NCBI GenBank assembly: GCA_963797335.1
Contig: CAWCOU010000007.1
Location: 186,001-250,000, forward strand
Source of the DNA: CAWCOU01 sp963797335
GTDB taxonomy: Bacteria; Pseudomonadota; Gammaproteobacteria; JAURND01
Reading direction: 5' to 3'
Length of the DNA stretch: 64,000 nt
Below the pieces are notes generated by a model. That model was given only the letters and a program-made list of their open reading frames with translations. It made no database searches and had not been told where the DNA came from. Below, in pieces: positions 1 through 8,506 of this stretch (the stretch's first letter is position 1; every line of letters starts with the position of its first letter). The position numbers and the translations under genes are program-made.

Positions 1-1
1 C

Positions 2-220
2 GGCCGAATAATCCCCTCATGCGCTATGCGCTGGTTAGCCGTTCGTCCAGAGGTTTTTCAGAGTTGGTGGCAAACCATTACGAGAGACACACTAGCGGAA
101 AAACCGGATGGATTACTGTGTTTAATACAACAAGCAGCTGAAAAAATAAATTACCGTTTAACCGATGAAAAAACAATCGTTTTTTGCGAAAGAAACACCA
201 TTACAGGAGCCCAGTTATGA
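2..220 (+). CDS. C-terminal end of an integrative-element protein (cut by window edge)
   Basis: The frame is open from the first bases of the window, so only the last 72 or so residues are visible; an internal ATG at 26 is probably not the true start. The fragment is Trp-rich at its beginning and ends in TGA overlapping the ATG of the next gene (ATGA at 217-220), a sign of translational coupling. In integrative conjugative elements the gene before a PFL_4669-family gene is often a replication or DUF2857-type protein, so this may be the tail of one. That identity is inference from position; the sequence itself is not recognised. Confidence 0.5.
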   Translation, partial: GRIIPSCAMRWLAVRPEVFQSWWQTITRDTLAEKPDGLLCLIQQAAEKINYRLTDEKTIVFCERNTITGAQL

Positions 221-861
221 ACATCGATTCCGCAAACGAACATAGTAAAAAACGCTCCCCGTTTCGTCTAAATGGCGACATTAAACTTACTCTACACACA
301 CGATTATCACAATCACTATTGGATGGTCGTTGGCAATACGGTCATTTGGGACTATGGCAATTTGCATTAAAGATTCGCGATTTGTGGGAAGGACACCGTG
401 CCGATGACCCTTACGCGGATTGGTATTTTATGAAAATTTATGAAAAAATACATTCTATACATAAGGAAATTCATGAGCTCGAGAATTATTACCAACAAAA
501 GCTATCAGAATTTCGTGGCTTTTATATCCATATATTTGAAAATCCATATCCCAGGGAATTGTCACTTAAATTTGCGAACCCATTTAGTTACCTCAGTGCC
601 TCTCTACTTCCAGAGTTTGATTATATATCTCGACAGGCATATACTTTACGGCATATTGGAAAATTACTTGAATCAAAAAACTTACCAATAAAGATTGCTT
701 TTAATATTCGTCAATTATTTTCCATTCCTATGGGTTGGAAAAGGATGGCAACACGCGAAGATATGAGAGTCAATAATGTATTGGCACAAGAAGCGATAAA
801 AAAAATGGGGGTAATGCCGGCCGAAGTTTTAAGCAAAGAAATTAAATTGCTGCTTTTGTGA
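217..861 (+). CDS. Integrative conjugative element protein, PFL_4669 / AcaB (DUF1845) family
   Basis: A 214-residue protein. The start at 217 is chosen because it overlaps the upstream stop as ATGA and because the family begins shortly before the LTLHTR segment. Family-typical stretches are visible: KLTLHTRLSQSLLDGR near the N-terminus, then LWEGHRADDPYADWYFMKI, a coiled-coil stretch, FANPFSYLSASLLPEFD, and a C-terminal RMATREDMRVNN segment ending in a MPAEVLS motif. The family is a marker of SPI-7/ICEclc-type elements, where it sits in the replication and partition block; its biochemical role is poorly defined. No further conjugation genes follow in the window, so this is the end of the recognisable transfer/maintenance block or a remnant. 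Confidence 0.75.
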   Translation: MNIDSANEHSKKRSPFRLNGDIKLTLHTRLSQSLLDGRWQYGHLGLWQFALKIRDLWEGHRADDPYADWYFMKIYEKIHSIHKEIHELENYYQQKLSEFRGFYIHIFENPYPRELSLKFANPFSYLSASLLPEFDYISRQAYTLRHIGKLLESKNLPIKIAFNIRQLFSIPMGWKRMATREDMRVNNVLAQEAIKKMGVMPAEVLSKEIKLLLL

Positions 862-994
862 GGCATTGCTCGGAAATTCAGCTAAGTAAAGGCTTATTAA
901 ATAGACTCGTTGTGTTCATCAGATTAGGAGCTCAAGTAAATTCCAATAATTAATGAAAAATTATAACGATTGATACTTGGAAGGAAAAGGAATT

Positions 995-3436
995 ATGATG
1001 CAAGCTATAGAATTATTCAAGTCATTAGATGCGTTTAAAGAAGAAGAAAAGGAGAAAGAAAAAAAGAAAGAGAAAGAGAAAAATAAAGATGCCGATAAAG
1101 ATAAAAATAAAAAGGTTGTAAAATATAAACCCATCTCGCTTTCAGGGCTATGCGATTATATAGAGGAGAAATTTTTTGAATTCATAGAAAAAAATAAACT
1201 TCGTATTTGTGATATTGACGGATCTTTTCTAAAGCATTTTATAACAAGATGTGAAACTGCTTGTAGAGATCTGCCTTATGCAGCTGGAAAGAACATTTCT
1301 TTGAATATAGCGGAAGCTATGGCTGGAGCCATTTGCACTACTCTAACTTCCCCGGACAGTGCTTACCGAAAAGATCATTCGCACACTCAACAATTTGTTC
1401 TTATTTACTATTTGTCAGAGATTTACGTAAACTACTTAAAAGACCCTCTTTCAGTCAAAATAATTTTCGAGGATGCTAAAGTTTTGTTTAAAGAAGCATC
1501 GGACCATGAAGAAAATAAAGCATATCTTAAAAAAATAGACCCATTATTAACTGCCATTGGAAGAAATATCGAAAAGTTGCTTCGTGAAACCAAAGAAAAA
1601 GTGAATACAAAGGAACTTGGAAGCATAAAGCAAGAACCATCGGATGCGAAACAAAGAAGATATGACTCCATCGCTTGGTTAATACAAGGAGATAATACTT
1701 GTGGCGCATCCTTTTTTGATGGAGAATCTTTATTATTGGCGACCAATCACCCCGATGAGACTGGACACACTGAAAATGTGATTACGTACCTGCGCGCAGT
1801 AGCAAAATGGAGTGCAAAGCTTACTAAAGGTCAAGTAACCACGGTAAGTGCGTGCGAGTTGGCATGTAAGTCTAGCAGAGATAAATTAATAAGAAATGCT
1901 TTTGTAAATGTGGATTTTTTCCAAGATAATAATGAATATAAAAGAGCATTTTTTCGCGCATTACGCAAAGTCACCAGATCCATCATTTATTCCTATACTC
2001 ATGATGAGAAACATTGCAAAGCATTTCCGAGAGAACTTAGCAATGCAATCCAAAACAATAAAATATTAAAAATTGACCAATCGAGCCATTATATTGAAGG
2101 TTTGCATGCAGAACTACAAATTTTAAATTATTTGATTTTTACTAAATGTTCATTTGAAAGATTCTTTAAGACGAAAAAGCATTATATTGGTGTATCCAAA
2201 AAATGCTGCGCTAATTGTTGTGATGCAATAGAAGCTGTAGATAGGTTTTTAAGGGACCATCATTCGTCCATAAGAAGTGAAGTTCACAGGGTTATAAACA
2301 ATAAAAACCAGTTTATCTCTACAAGGGCAGATCATAAGCTTTTATTTTATTGTGCCATACCTCCATTTTTGGAAAAAATCCCGATCCTTGGAAAATATTT
2401 TTTAGAGATATCAAAGTGTAAAACGCTAGAAGAAGCTTTTGGAAGGCTTTCATCTAGAGAAGAGATTGATCATCGCAAACAAACTCATGATAGTTCTAGG
2501 ACGATAGATGAATCTTCCTCTCCTAGGTATGAGTACTCTGATAGCGAAGATCTTTTTTCTGACGAAGAAGATAATAAAAAAAACATGTCTATAACTTCCA
2601 TGCCAGCGGAAAGAGAAAAGAAATCAAAAGACTTTGATGACCCAGTCGAAGAGTTTGAATTGGATGATGCGGATAATAGAAATAAACTACCTGTTACTTC
2701 TGAATCAGTAGATAATAAAGAGACTCAGGAAGACGTTGATGACCCAAGATTACAAGAAATTGATGATTTAATCGAGGAAATTAAAGAGAAGGAATTGAGA
2801 AAACCAAAAAAAATCCTACGAAAAAATAGTGGTGAGGATGTTTTATCGGCATCAGATGATAATTATAGTGAGAGTAATGATAGTCGCAGTAATAGTGATG
2901 ATAGCAGTAGCGTTGGCAGCTTCATCCCTTCATTGACGGATTGGTTGAGTTTAATTTCTGGTAAAATTGATAAAGCCAGAGCATGCAATAAGTTAGCAAA
3001 TACTTTTTTTGCTTCGGGTGATTTTCTAAATGCGTATGAGAAATATACGAAGGCTTTAGATTTTTTGAAATTTACGGAAAATGAATTGTGTAGGCGAAGT
3101 GGATATAAGTCCGTAGCGTTAGATAAAACCATTAAGACAGGTGTGGAAGGCATCAGAAAAAAATTAATAACCTGTGAAGAAAGAATATATAGTACGTTTG
3201 GAAAAAATAGAAAGACTCCTTCTTATAATGATTCCCCATTTAAGGGGCAAACTAGTGCCAGCAGACCCATAGCTAAAAGAACAATCGGTAGAGACTCAAA
3301 TAAACCTGGTAGTTCCCAGCAAAGTACGGTTAAAAATACGTCTACAGCCAGATTCATGCATAAAAAGAATAAAAAGCCTAACAAACAAAAACAATACGTA
3401 AACAATAAATATCAAAAAAAACCAGGAGACTGTTAA
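995..3436 (+). CDS. Large deaminase-domain protein (OTT_1508-like), effector/toxin candidate
   Basis: An 813-residue protein; ATG 995 or 998 follows a purine-rich GGAAAAGGA. The N-terminus (about 8-45) is a Lys/Glu-rich low-complexity stretch. The central domain carries the signature of the cytidine-deaminase fold: H371-A-E373 and, after IGVSKK, C404-C-A-N-C408-C. The HAE plus CxxC arrangement with the IGVSK lead-in resembles the OTT_1508-like deaminases described from Orientia and other intracellular bacteria. Residues of about 500-640 are acidic and Ser-rich, probably disordered. A TPR-like helical hairpin lies at about 657-692, and the last 50 residues are strongly basic and Asn/Lys/Gln-rich. 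No signal peptide or transmembrane segment is seen. Base composition is AT-richer than the flanking chromosome. The substrate (nucleotide, nucleic acid or protein) cannot be told from sequence. Confidence 0.7.
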   Translation: MMQAIELFKSLDAFKEEEKEKEKKKEKEKNKDADKDKNKKVVKYKPISLSGLCDYIEEKFFEFIEKNKLRICDIDGSFLKHFITRCETACRDLPYAAGKNISLNIAEAMAGAICTTLTSPDSAYRKDHSHTQQFVLIYYLSEIYVNYLKDPLSVKIIFEDAKVLFKEASDHEENKAYLKKIDPLLTAIGRNIEKLLRETKEKVNTKELGSIKQEPSDAKQRRYDSIAWLIQGDNTCGASFFDGESLLLATNHPDETGHTENVITYLRAVAKWSAKLTKGQVTTVSACELACKSSRDKLIRNAFVNVDFFQDNNEYKRAFFRALRKVTRSIIYSYTHDEKHCKAFPRELSNAIQNNKILKIDQSSHYIEGLHAELQILNYLIFTKCSFERFFKTKKHYIGVSKKCCANCCDAIEAVDRFLRDHHSSIRSEVHRVINNKNQFISTRADHKLLFYCAIPPFLEKIPILGKYFLEISKCKTLEEAFGRLSSREEIDHRKQTHDSSRTIDESSSPRYEYSDSEDLFSDEEDNKKNMSITSMPAEREKKSKDFDDPVEEFELDDADNRNKLPVTSESVDNKETQEDVDDPRLQEIDDLIEEIKEKELRKPKKILRKNSGEDVLSASDDNYSESNDSRSNSDDSSSVGSFIPSLTDWLSLISGKIDKARACNKLANTFFASGDFLNAYEKYTKALDFLKFTENELCRRSGYKSVALDKTIKTGVEGIRKKLITCEERIYSTFGKNRKTPSYNDSPFKGQTSASRPIAKRTIGRDSNKPGSSQQSTVKNTSTARFMHKKNKKPNKQKQYVNNKYQKKPGDC

Positions 3437-3962
3437 TATTGATTGACTATATTAAAACAACTTATCAAGCTCTCTAAATACTATATTAAGTAAGTTTTCT
3501 TGTAATTGATTACATGGAAAAAATAGCTTAAAATATTTCCCATAAGTCGATCGCTGCAAGACTTAAAAACCGCAGTGAAGGCCTGGCGCGTAGCTACGAT
3601 GCAATTTTCTGGGTCGTTAGGATTTTCCTAATTTCGTAGCCGTACCCATAATTTGGGGATTCTACTTTATCTTCGAGGGCATACGCCCTTTCCACCTACG
3701 CACAGGTTATACCTGTTGCTGTCGCAATTTATCGCGATTTTTCTTTAGGGTTTACTTTTCAGGGCAGAGCCTTGTGTCGTCGATGTTCGGTACGCATAAT
3801 TCAGCATTTGAATGGTATTCCTTTCAATAACAGAAGGACTTGGAATTAACCATGCGCGGGAGCCTGGAGTAGATTAGCAATCTGTCTTTGGTCAACTGTG
3901 TCATAAACACCCATAGGGGAAATACCCTATGGGTATATCCCCCTTATTGATGAGGAGGAAAT
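3437..3962. other. 526-bp noncoding tract rich in short hairpins
   Basis: No credible ORF. A series of inverted repeats is visible: CGTAGCTACG (3589-3598), TTAGGA/TCCTAA (3617-3631) inside a larger GGGT/ACCC pair (3611-3647), AGGGC/GCCCT (3676-3689), ACAGGT/ACCTGT (3702-3716) and the 10-bp stem at 3909-3934. The density suggests a structured transcript or a regulatory region ahead of the gene at 3963; I recognise no known RNA family. Confidence 0.5.
3909..3934 (+). promoter_or_regulatory. 10-bp perfect hairpin upstream of the 3963 gene
   Basis: ACCCATAGGG and CCCTATGGGT are separated by six bases, about 28 bases before the ATG at 3963 and just upstream of its GAGGAGG ribosome-binding site. 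It has no T-run, so an operator or mRNA-leader hairpin is more likely than a terminator. Confidence 0.5.
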
Positions 3963-4325
3963 ATGCAAAAATTTGCATTTTGTTTATCTGGTTTTGGAGA
4001 CGTAACCAGTGTCGAACGAGCACCCAAAGGCACTCTAGTTAAGATCAGGGTTCTTTCTAAATGCTTGGATGACATTGAATTGGAATGTTTAGTCGATAAA
4101 CCCGATTTAATTGATCGGTTGGATGATCTACGGGAATCGTGTGCCGAAAAAGAATATATGCTTCTGCATTTTTCAGCACATTATCTGCAATTCCGGTATT
4201 GCCATGCCGGCATGAAGAAGCGCGATCCGAGGCAAATGGTACAACTCAAGGGTAAGCTGATGGACTTTGAAGGTTGGTTGCGTAGCAGTGAACTGCCACC
4301 CGCAATCTCACCTAGAGATATATAG
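3963..4325 (+). CDS. Conserved-looking hypothetical protein of the integrative element
   Basis: A 120-residue soluble protein with a strong ribosome-binding site (GAGGAGG). The first half looks beta-rich (alternating hydrophobic pattern in TLVKIRVLSKCLDDIELECLV), followed by a helical segment rich in charged residues. It contains four Cys and several His with no clear metal-site spacing. I do not recognise the family. It is the first of three co-oriented genes (with 4358 and 4825), the last of which is a RadC-type gene common on mobile elements, so a role in element maintenance is plausible but unproven. Confidence 0.6.
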   Translation: MQKFAFCLSGFGDVTSVERAPKGTLVKIRVLSKCLDDIELECLVDKPDLIDRLDDLRESCAEKEYMLLHFSAHYLQFRYCHAGMKKRDPRQMVQLKGKLMDFEGWLRSSELPPAISPRDI

Positions 4326-4357
4326 CCATAGCGACTTTTACCCATCGGAGTTATACT

Positions 4358-4702
4358 ATGCGACACGAAGATCTAACGAGATCATTAATCCAATTATCAA
4401 CAGAACTAACCGACTGTAAAGTGGAGATTGCCGTGAGTAAAGCAATAACCCAAGTAATAGATCAAATTGTCGCTCTTAGACAAGAAGTTCATCACGAAAT
4501 AAGTGGGCTTCGGCATGAGATGCATGATTTCAAACAGGAAATGGGCTCCCGCCTATCTTCTGTGGAAACCGCTTTAGGTTTGCGTAAACAATCGCGGGCT
4601 GAAATGCGTAATCGGTTTTATGATTATAGCTTTAAAGCGGGTTGGGTATTACTAGGTTCGTTATTGACATACTTAGCAGGTCATTTTCACTGGTTCTTTT
4701 AA
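4358..4702 (+). CDS. Small coiled-coil protein with C-terminal membrane anchor
   Basis: A 114-residue protein preceded by GGAG. Residues of about 25-80 form heptad-like coiled coil (repeated EVHHEISGLRHEMHDFKQEM pattern), followed by a basic stretch and one hydrophobic segment near the C-terminus (AGWVLLGSLLTYLAG). This layout is that of a tail-anchored inner-membrane coiled-coil protein, similar in shape to many small integrative-element or phage proteins. No function can be assigned. It lies 32 bases after the 3963 gene and is probably co-transcribed with it. Confidence 0.6.
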   Translation: MRHEDLTRSLIQLSTELTDCKVEIAVSKAITQVIDQIVALRQEVHHEISGLRHEMHDFKQEMGSRLSSVETALGLRKQSRAEMRNRFYDYSFKAGWVLLGSLLTYLAGHFHWFF

Positions 4703-4756
4703 CTGAACATTTTCGACGGCATAACACTGACGTCGATAAAATGATTTTATTAACAT

Positions 4757-4784
4757 CCCGCCGGGAAATATTTTTCCCGACGGG
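4757..4784 (+). repeat. 12-bp imperfect inverted repeat upstream of radC-like gene
   Basis: CCCGCCGGGAAA and TTTCCCGACGGG (one mismatch) with a four-base loop, followed directly by a second small palindrome AAGGA/TCCTT. Together they occupy the leader of the gene at 4825. Confidence 0.5.
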
Positions 4785-4824
4785 AAGGATATTTCCTTAA
4801 TTTATTTTATAATGAGGAAATATC

Positions 4825-5352
4825 ATGAAAAATGATTTATTCGCTTTGAATAAGGTCGCTTTTATCCATGAAGCGACCTCTGATGCTTATTTGGTCACTC
4901 GAGCCATTACCGGTGATGAGATCATTGATAAAGCAAAGGAAATTATAGGCCAGCAATCGGAGGAAGGAATTTTTTTAGTCGATTTAAAAAGTGCCAAAAA
5001 TTTTTTCCTCTTTCAGTTATTTGGCTTATCCTACGAGGTGTTCTCAGTCGCCTTTTTAGATGTACACCTTAAATTGATTAGCTATGAGCAATTATTTAGA
5101 GGTAGCATCCACGAAGCTGTGGTATATCCTCGCGAAGTAGCTAAACGAGCGTTGGATTTAAATGCGGCGAATCTTATATTCGCTCATAACCATCCTTCTG
5201 GCAACAATACTCCCAGCATGGCGGATCGGAAAATCACTATGCTCCTGTCAAAAGCGGTAGCGTTATTTGATATCATGGTCATAGACCATTTTGTGGTAGG
5301 AAATAACCAAGTCTACAGTTTTGCTGAGAATGGATTGCTGGATGTCTCTTAA
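4825..5352 (+). CDS. RadC-like JAB/MPN-domain protein
   Basis: A 175-residue protein with GAGG before the ATG. The C-terminal two thirds match the RadC/DUF2466 domain: an SVAFLD strand, a GSIHEAVVYPREV segment, the metal-binding HNHPSG motif and a downstream D of the JAMM motif in the MADRK region, ending in DHFVVG. It is shorter than chromosomal RadC (about 220 residues) because the N-terminal helix-hairpin-helix half is replaced by an unrelated 60-residue segment. Such short RadC proteins are typical of integrative elements and prophages. The DNA-repair role once given to RadC is not well supported, so the cellular function is unknown. Confidence 0.85.
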   Translation: MKNDLFALNKVAFIHEATSDAYLVTRAITGDEIIDKAKEIIGQQSEEGIFLVDLKSAKNFFLFQLFGLSYEVFSVAFLDVHLKLISYEQLFRGSIHEAVVYPREVAKRALDLNAANLIFAHNHPSGNNTPSMADRKITMLLSKAVALFDIMVIDHFVVGNNQVYSFAENGLLDVS

Positions 5353-5358
5353 TCACCG

Positions 5359-5388
5359 CGACAGGGAAGCTTAAAAAGTTCCCTGTCG
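5359..5388 (+). terminator. Terminator-like hairpin after radC-like gene
   Basis: CGACAGGGAA pairs with TTCCCTGTCG (10 bp, 10-base loop) 7 bases after the stop codon. Only a weak AATTCTT follows, so it may be a Rho-assisted terminator or an mRNA 3' stabiliser. A further AAGCAGC-TTC-GCTGCTT hairpin lies near 5433-5449. Confidence 0.5.
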
Positions 5389-5522
5389 AATTCTTAAGAA
5401 GAAATGTAATACGTAAGTCAAGCAACAAAAATAAGCAGCTTCGCTGCTTTGAAATCGTCTCTCACGAGGCGTCGTTTTCATAGAAATATGAGAATGTCAC
5501 TTAACTGCTTTAAAATATGTGA

Positions 5523-5831
5523 CTAATGTTCATTTTTACTCATTAAAGAAACCGGAATAACAATGGTTTTATTTACCGTGGTCGGTAGCCTTTCTAGAAA
5601 AAAATCGAGAGATTCTTTTCTGGCTTTTTCATTATCTTCACAAGTCAAAAAAATGGCCTTTGCAGCGACGTGTATTATCACACTATAAAGCGTACCCGCT
5701 GTGATATGCTTATCGGGCATCATGCTTCCAATCGATTTATTGATCAGAGAAAGAGCGCTATCACTCATTGCATTTAACAGCGCACGGTATTGTTCAATGC
5801 TGACATCTTCCGGTTTCTGAAGCTTTTTCAT
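5523..5831 (-). CDS. Small hypothetical helical protein
   Basis: A 102-residue protein on the minus strand with an AAGGAT ribosome-binding site. It is mostly helical, with a hydrophobic central stretch (ITAGTLYSVIIHVAAKAIFLT) too interrupted to be a clear membrane segment. No family is recognised. It is isolated between two noncoding tracts and runs opposite to its neighbours, so it may be a single-gene accessory unit of the element. Confidence 0.5.
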   Translation of the reverse strand: MKKLQKPEDVSIEQYRALLNAMSDSALSLINKSIGSMMPDKHITAGTLYSVIIHVAAKAIFLTCEDNEKARKESLDFFLERLPTTVNKTIVIPVSLMSKNEH

Positions 5832-6376
5832 TGGGACTATCCTTAATCTGGATGATTAATGGGTCTAGCTAAGACCCTTCCTTGCTTGAAAACAATGGGT
5901 TTATTGCCTTGTAACGACTACATTACCATTTATTCCGTCATGGATAAATAGTCATGTTGCTCGGAAGTTTATAAAATTGGAAGTATTCGATGTGGGCTGT
6001 GCGGTAGTCCATGAAAGCCCACCCAAGGATCGAGGTTGTCACGGTTCAGGACAGATTGCAAAGAGCTGTCTCAGTCATTGCCTGACTGGCTTCCCCAAGT
6101 AGGTATTTATATGCTGAAGCACATAATACCTAAATATCTATCTAAGAAATTGCCGCCGAATGGATTTGGGTCTTGATAAGCGAGTATGAGGAGTTGATTA
6201 CTTAGATTCGGAATTGATAGGGTCGGATTATCCTAGAATAAGAAATAAGGTGGCTATATTAGAAGAGCTTAGGGAATTTTAAGTAAAATTTAAGAAAATT
6301 TTTTATTACTATATGATTTTTTAAAATTTATGTATAATTTAACCAAGAATATCGATTAAATAAGAGGTGTTAAATT
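5832..6376. other. 545-bp noncoding tract with clustered hairpins
   Basis: No credible ORF. Hairpins in order: GTGGGCT/AGCCCAC (5992-6022), GACAG/CTGTC (6050-6070), CAGTCA/TGACTG (6072-6088), and TAGGTATT/AATACCTA (6100-6132). The last 100 bases are very AT-rich and hold the promoter region of the 6377 gene. Confidence 0.45.
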
Positions 6377-6901
6377 ATGGCTAACTTTTTTAAGAAATTA
6401 CAGGAAAGAGAAGTAAAAGAAAAACCAGCAAAACCAAAAGAGGTTTGTTATGTTGCCATCTATTCAGGCTATGGTTATTCCATAGGAATAAATCCTTTTA
6501 ATGTCATAGATAGTATTATTTTAGGTGAGTCGAACGGAATGCTATGGAATGCTATAGCTTATGAAAAAGAAATAGAAGCAGAAAAAAATGTATTGCAATC
6601 AATTAAAGAAATGGTTACAAAGGGGAGCTATTGCGGGGGAATAGTGACCGAGAAGTACAGGACTACTCATAAAAAAGAAGATTTAAAACCGAATGCTTAT
6701 TGGATTTTTACTATAGAAGGCAATGCAAAAGATATAACTAACCTACTTTCCCGAGAACATCCGGAATTTATGAGAACTGGTGGGCCTCATGAAGAGTTTG
6801 GAAGGAAAATTTTGTCCGCCATCAATAATAAGAGTGACCATTTGATTATAGCAAGCATAGTAAGAGAAAGGGAATTCAAGTCTAGAAGCATAACTCTGTA
6901 A
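6377..6901 (+). CDS. Hypothetical protein, AT-rich accessory gene
   Basis: A 174-residue protein with GAGGTG before the ATG. The N-terminal 30 residues are Lys/Glu/Pro-rich and probably unstructured; the rest looks like a mixed alpha/beta globular domain (VCYVAIYSGYGYSIGINPF; later IVTEKYRTTHKKEDLKPNAYW and a C-terminal DHLIIASIVRERE strand). No signal peptide or membrane segment. The family is not recognised. Its convergent neighbour is the integrase at 6960, and its low G+C fits recent acquisition as cargo. Confidence 0.55.
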   Translation: MANFFKKLQEREVKEKPAKPKEVCYVAIYSGYGYSIGINPFNVIDSIILGESNGMLWNAIAYEKEIEAEKNVLQSIKEMVTKGSYCGGIVTEKYRTTHKKEDLKPNAYWIFTIEGNAKDITNLLSREHPEFMRTGGPHEEFGRKILSAINNKSDHLIIASIVREREFKSRSITL

Positions 6902-6959
6902 CGCTCGTTTTACCCATAGCTTGCACATGTTCGTTGGCTTCCGCTCTACTACACAATAA

Positions 6960-7907
6960 CTAGCGGCAATATGTTTTAAGCTCAGCAGCACGGTAATGAC
7001 CCATTTGCTGACTCACGCATTCCTCGGCCTTATCCCAAGTCATACCAGCCCACAGCATCTCACGCAGACGTTGCTGCGCAAAGGTATGTCGCAAGCCATG
7101 TAACCCTCTGGAGGTCAAAAACGCTTGGCGACAGCCATAAGTCCACAGCTTAGATAAATAAGCCCCAGCGGGTAGCGCGTAATACTGCTGAGTGACAACA
7201 TTAGGTTGCCCACGTTCCCTAAAATCTCGTGGCATCGGTAAGCGAAAATCTTCTAATCGTTGAGCGGTTTCTGGTGAAATCGTAGAGGTGTATTCATGGC
7301 CTCCTTTACCAATGAAAGTGACCTGAGTCCAATCTTCTCGGCCTAAGAATCGGTCCGCATGTAACTTTCCTAACCGAGCATTCTTGACCGGCCGTTCTTT
7401 GGCTAAACACAAAGAAGCCAAATCCTTTGCTCGGCATCCCGACTCTACTAAAACCTGAACAGCGAGATTAGCCCCGAGGGCAAATAATTGCTGCTGCACA
7501 GCCTTAATTTGTGGTTGTGTATAAGAGCGCACCTGCCTTGGCTTATCCATTTTATCGGTAGCCCGGGAGGGCACTTGCAGCTGTCCAACCAAGGGTAATA
7601 ACTCCAATGCTTTTGCATACCCTTGCACCGTCCGCACGCGGATATTCTCTCGCAAGCGGGCATCAATATACGCTTGTGCTTGTAGCTGCGTGATGTCTTT
7701 TAACCGGCGAATGCGGTGTGTTTCTTGTATTACCTCTGCAGCCCGGCCGAGGTCTCCTTGATAACGCTGAACCGTGCGATCGCTGCGCAAAACAGCGCCG
7801 CTGGCTTTGCTTTTCCCCCGGTTGGCACGGGCGTCTATAAATTTGATTGCCTGCTCACGCATCGAGAATTTAGCATGTCCCTGGAGTTGATTCTTATTCT
7901 TTTTCAT
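6960..7907 (-). CDS. Tyrosine recombinase, Integrase_1 type (integrative element)
   Basis: A 315-residue site-specific recombinase. The N-terminal half is a core-binding (SAM-like) domain. The catalytic domain shows Arg I in VESGCRAKDLASL, the HxxR box in LHGLRHTFAQQRL, the third-box His in QQMGHYRAAELKTYC, and the nucleophile Tyr very near the C-terminus. The form with an N-terminal integrase SAM-like domain and the extended GHEYTSTISPETAQRLEDF segment matches the integrase-domain proteins (Integrase_1 type) of integrative elements rather than XerC/D. It overlaps the upstream helper gene by 14 bases, so the two are co-expressed. It lies mid-island, not next to the tRNA, so it may belong to an element nested inside the island. 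Confidence 0.85.
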   Translation of the reverse strand: MKKNKNQLQGHAKFSMREQAIKFIDARANRGKSKASGAVLRSDRTVQRYQGDLGRAAEVIQETHRIRRLKDITQLQAQAYIDARLRENIRVRTVQGYAKALELLPLVGQLQVPSRATDKMDKPRQVRSYTQPQIKAVQQQLFALGANLAVQVLVESGCRAKDLASLCLAKERPVKNARLGKLHADRFLGREDWTQVTFIGKGGHEYTSTISPETAQRLEDFRLPMPRDFRERGQPNVVTQQYYALPAGAYLSKLWTYGCRQAFLTSRGLHGLRHTFAQQRLREMLWAGMTWDKAEECVSQQMGHYRAAELKTYCR

Positions 7908-8442
7908 GGCTTATATTCTGGGCCAAGATCCCCTTTACGTATCGTTGCACACTATGATGAGACACAGTGAAGCCTCTCTTGGTCAGCAGCCATAATTGAA
8001 TATCCCGATAAGAAGCCTTTACCGCATGCAAAGCTACTATCTCGGCATGGAAACGTTCTAGCTTGCGCGTACCTGGCACTAGTGAACGAACAGACGCCAA
8101 GCGGCGCAATTGCTTCATTTCCGAAACGTCTTTTTTAGCTTCTTGCGAATCAAGCGAGGTCATATAACGTATTTTGAGATTCCGCTTTTTAGCAATCCGC
8201 CGGATCAATCTTTCAGCGCTTTCACCCCGAAGTAGGGCTGCAGCAACGCCCTCTAAAAGGCATTTACAAACCTGAGCATCATAGCTACCCGAAAGGGTAT
8301 CGATGAGCTGCTTTAAGCATGTATAAATGCGGCTACTGCTCGATATTATATCGGCTAATTTTTCAGTATTCTCTGTCTCAGTGGGCTGTCGCATCATGGC
8401 TGTCTCATTAGTGGAGAAGATAGCTAATCTTTGTGCATGCAA
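7894..8442 (-). CDS. DNA-binding helper of the integrase
   Basis: A 182-residue basic protein ending 14 bases inside the integrase start. The C-terminal 60 residues look like a helix-turn-helix related to resolvase/Hin-type DNA-binding segments (VKASYRDIQLWLLTKRGF, then SHHSVQRYVKG). The N-terminal half is helical with an RRIAKKRNLKIRY basic patch. The start is uncertain; ATG codons lie at 8442 and slightly downstream. Integrase-adjacent genes of this type are common in Integrase_1-type elements; a role as recombination directionality or site-recognition factor is inference. Confidence 0.6.
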   Translation of the reverse strand: MHAQRLAIFSTNETAMMRQPTETENTEKLADIISSSSRIYTCLKQLIDTLSGSYDAQVCKCLLEGVAAALLRGESAERLIRRIAKKRNLKIRYMTSLDSQEAKKDVSEMKQLRRLASVRSLVPGTRKLERFHAEIVALHAVKASYRDIQLWLLTKRGFTVSHHSVQRYVKGILAQNISHEKE

Positions 8443-8473
8443 TCATAGCGATACCTGCCAGCATCAAAATAGT

Positions 8474-8500
8474 ACCCTGACGGGCGCAGCCCGTCAGGGT
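8474..8500. repeat. Strong 12-bp perfect hairpin upstream of integrase operon
   Basis: ACCCTGACGGGC and GCCCGTCAGGGT separated only by GCA; pairing can extend to about 15 bp with one bulged base. It sits 32 bases upstream of the helper gene start, in the noncoding gap 8443-8781. It could be a bidirectional terminator, an operator or part of a recombination site. Confidence 0.7.
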
Positions 8501-8506
8501 TACTCC

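Noticed and set aside
2863..3153. Minus-strand ORF inside the deaminase-domain gene
   Set aside because: Antisense to a low-complexity Ser/Asp coding region; the composition and lack of a ribosome-binding site mark it as a shadow.
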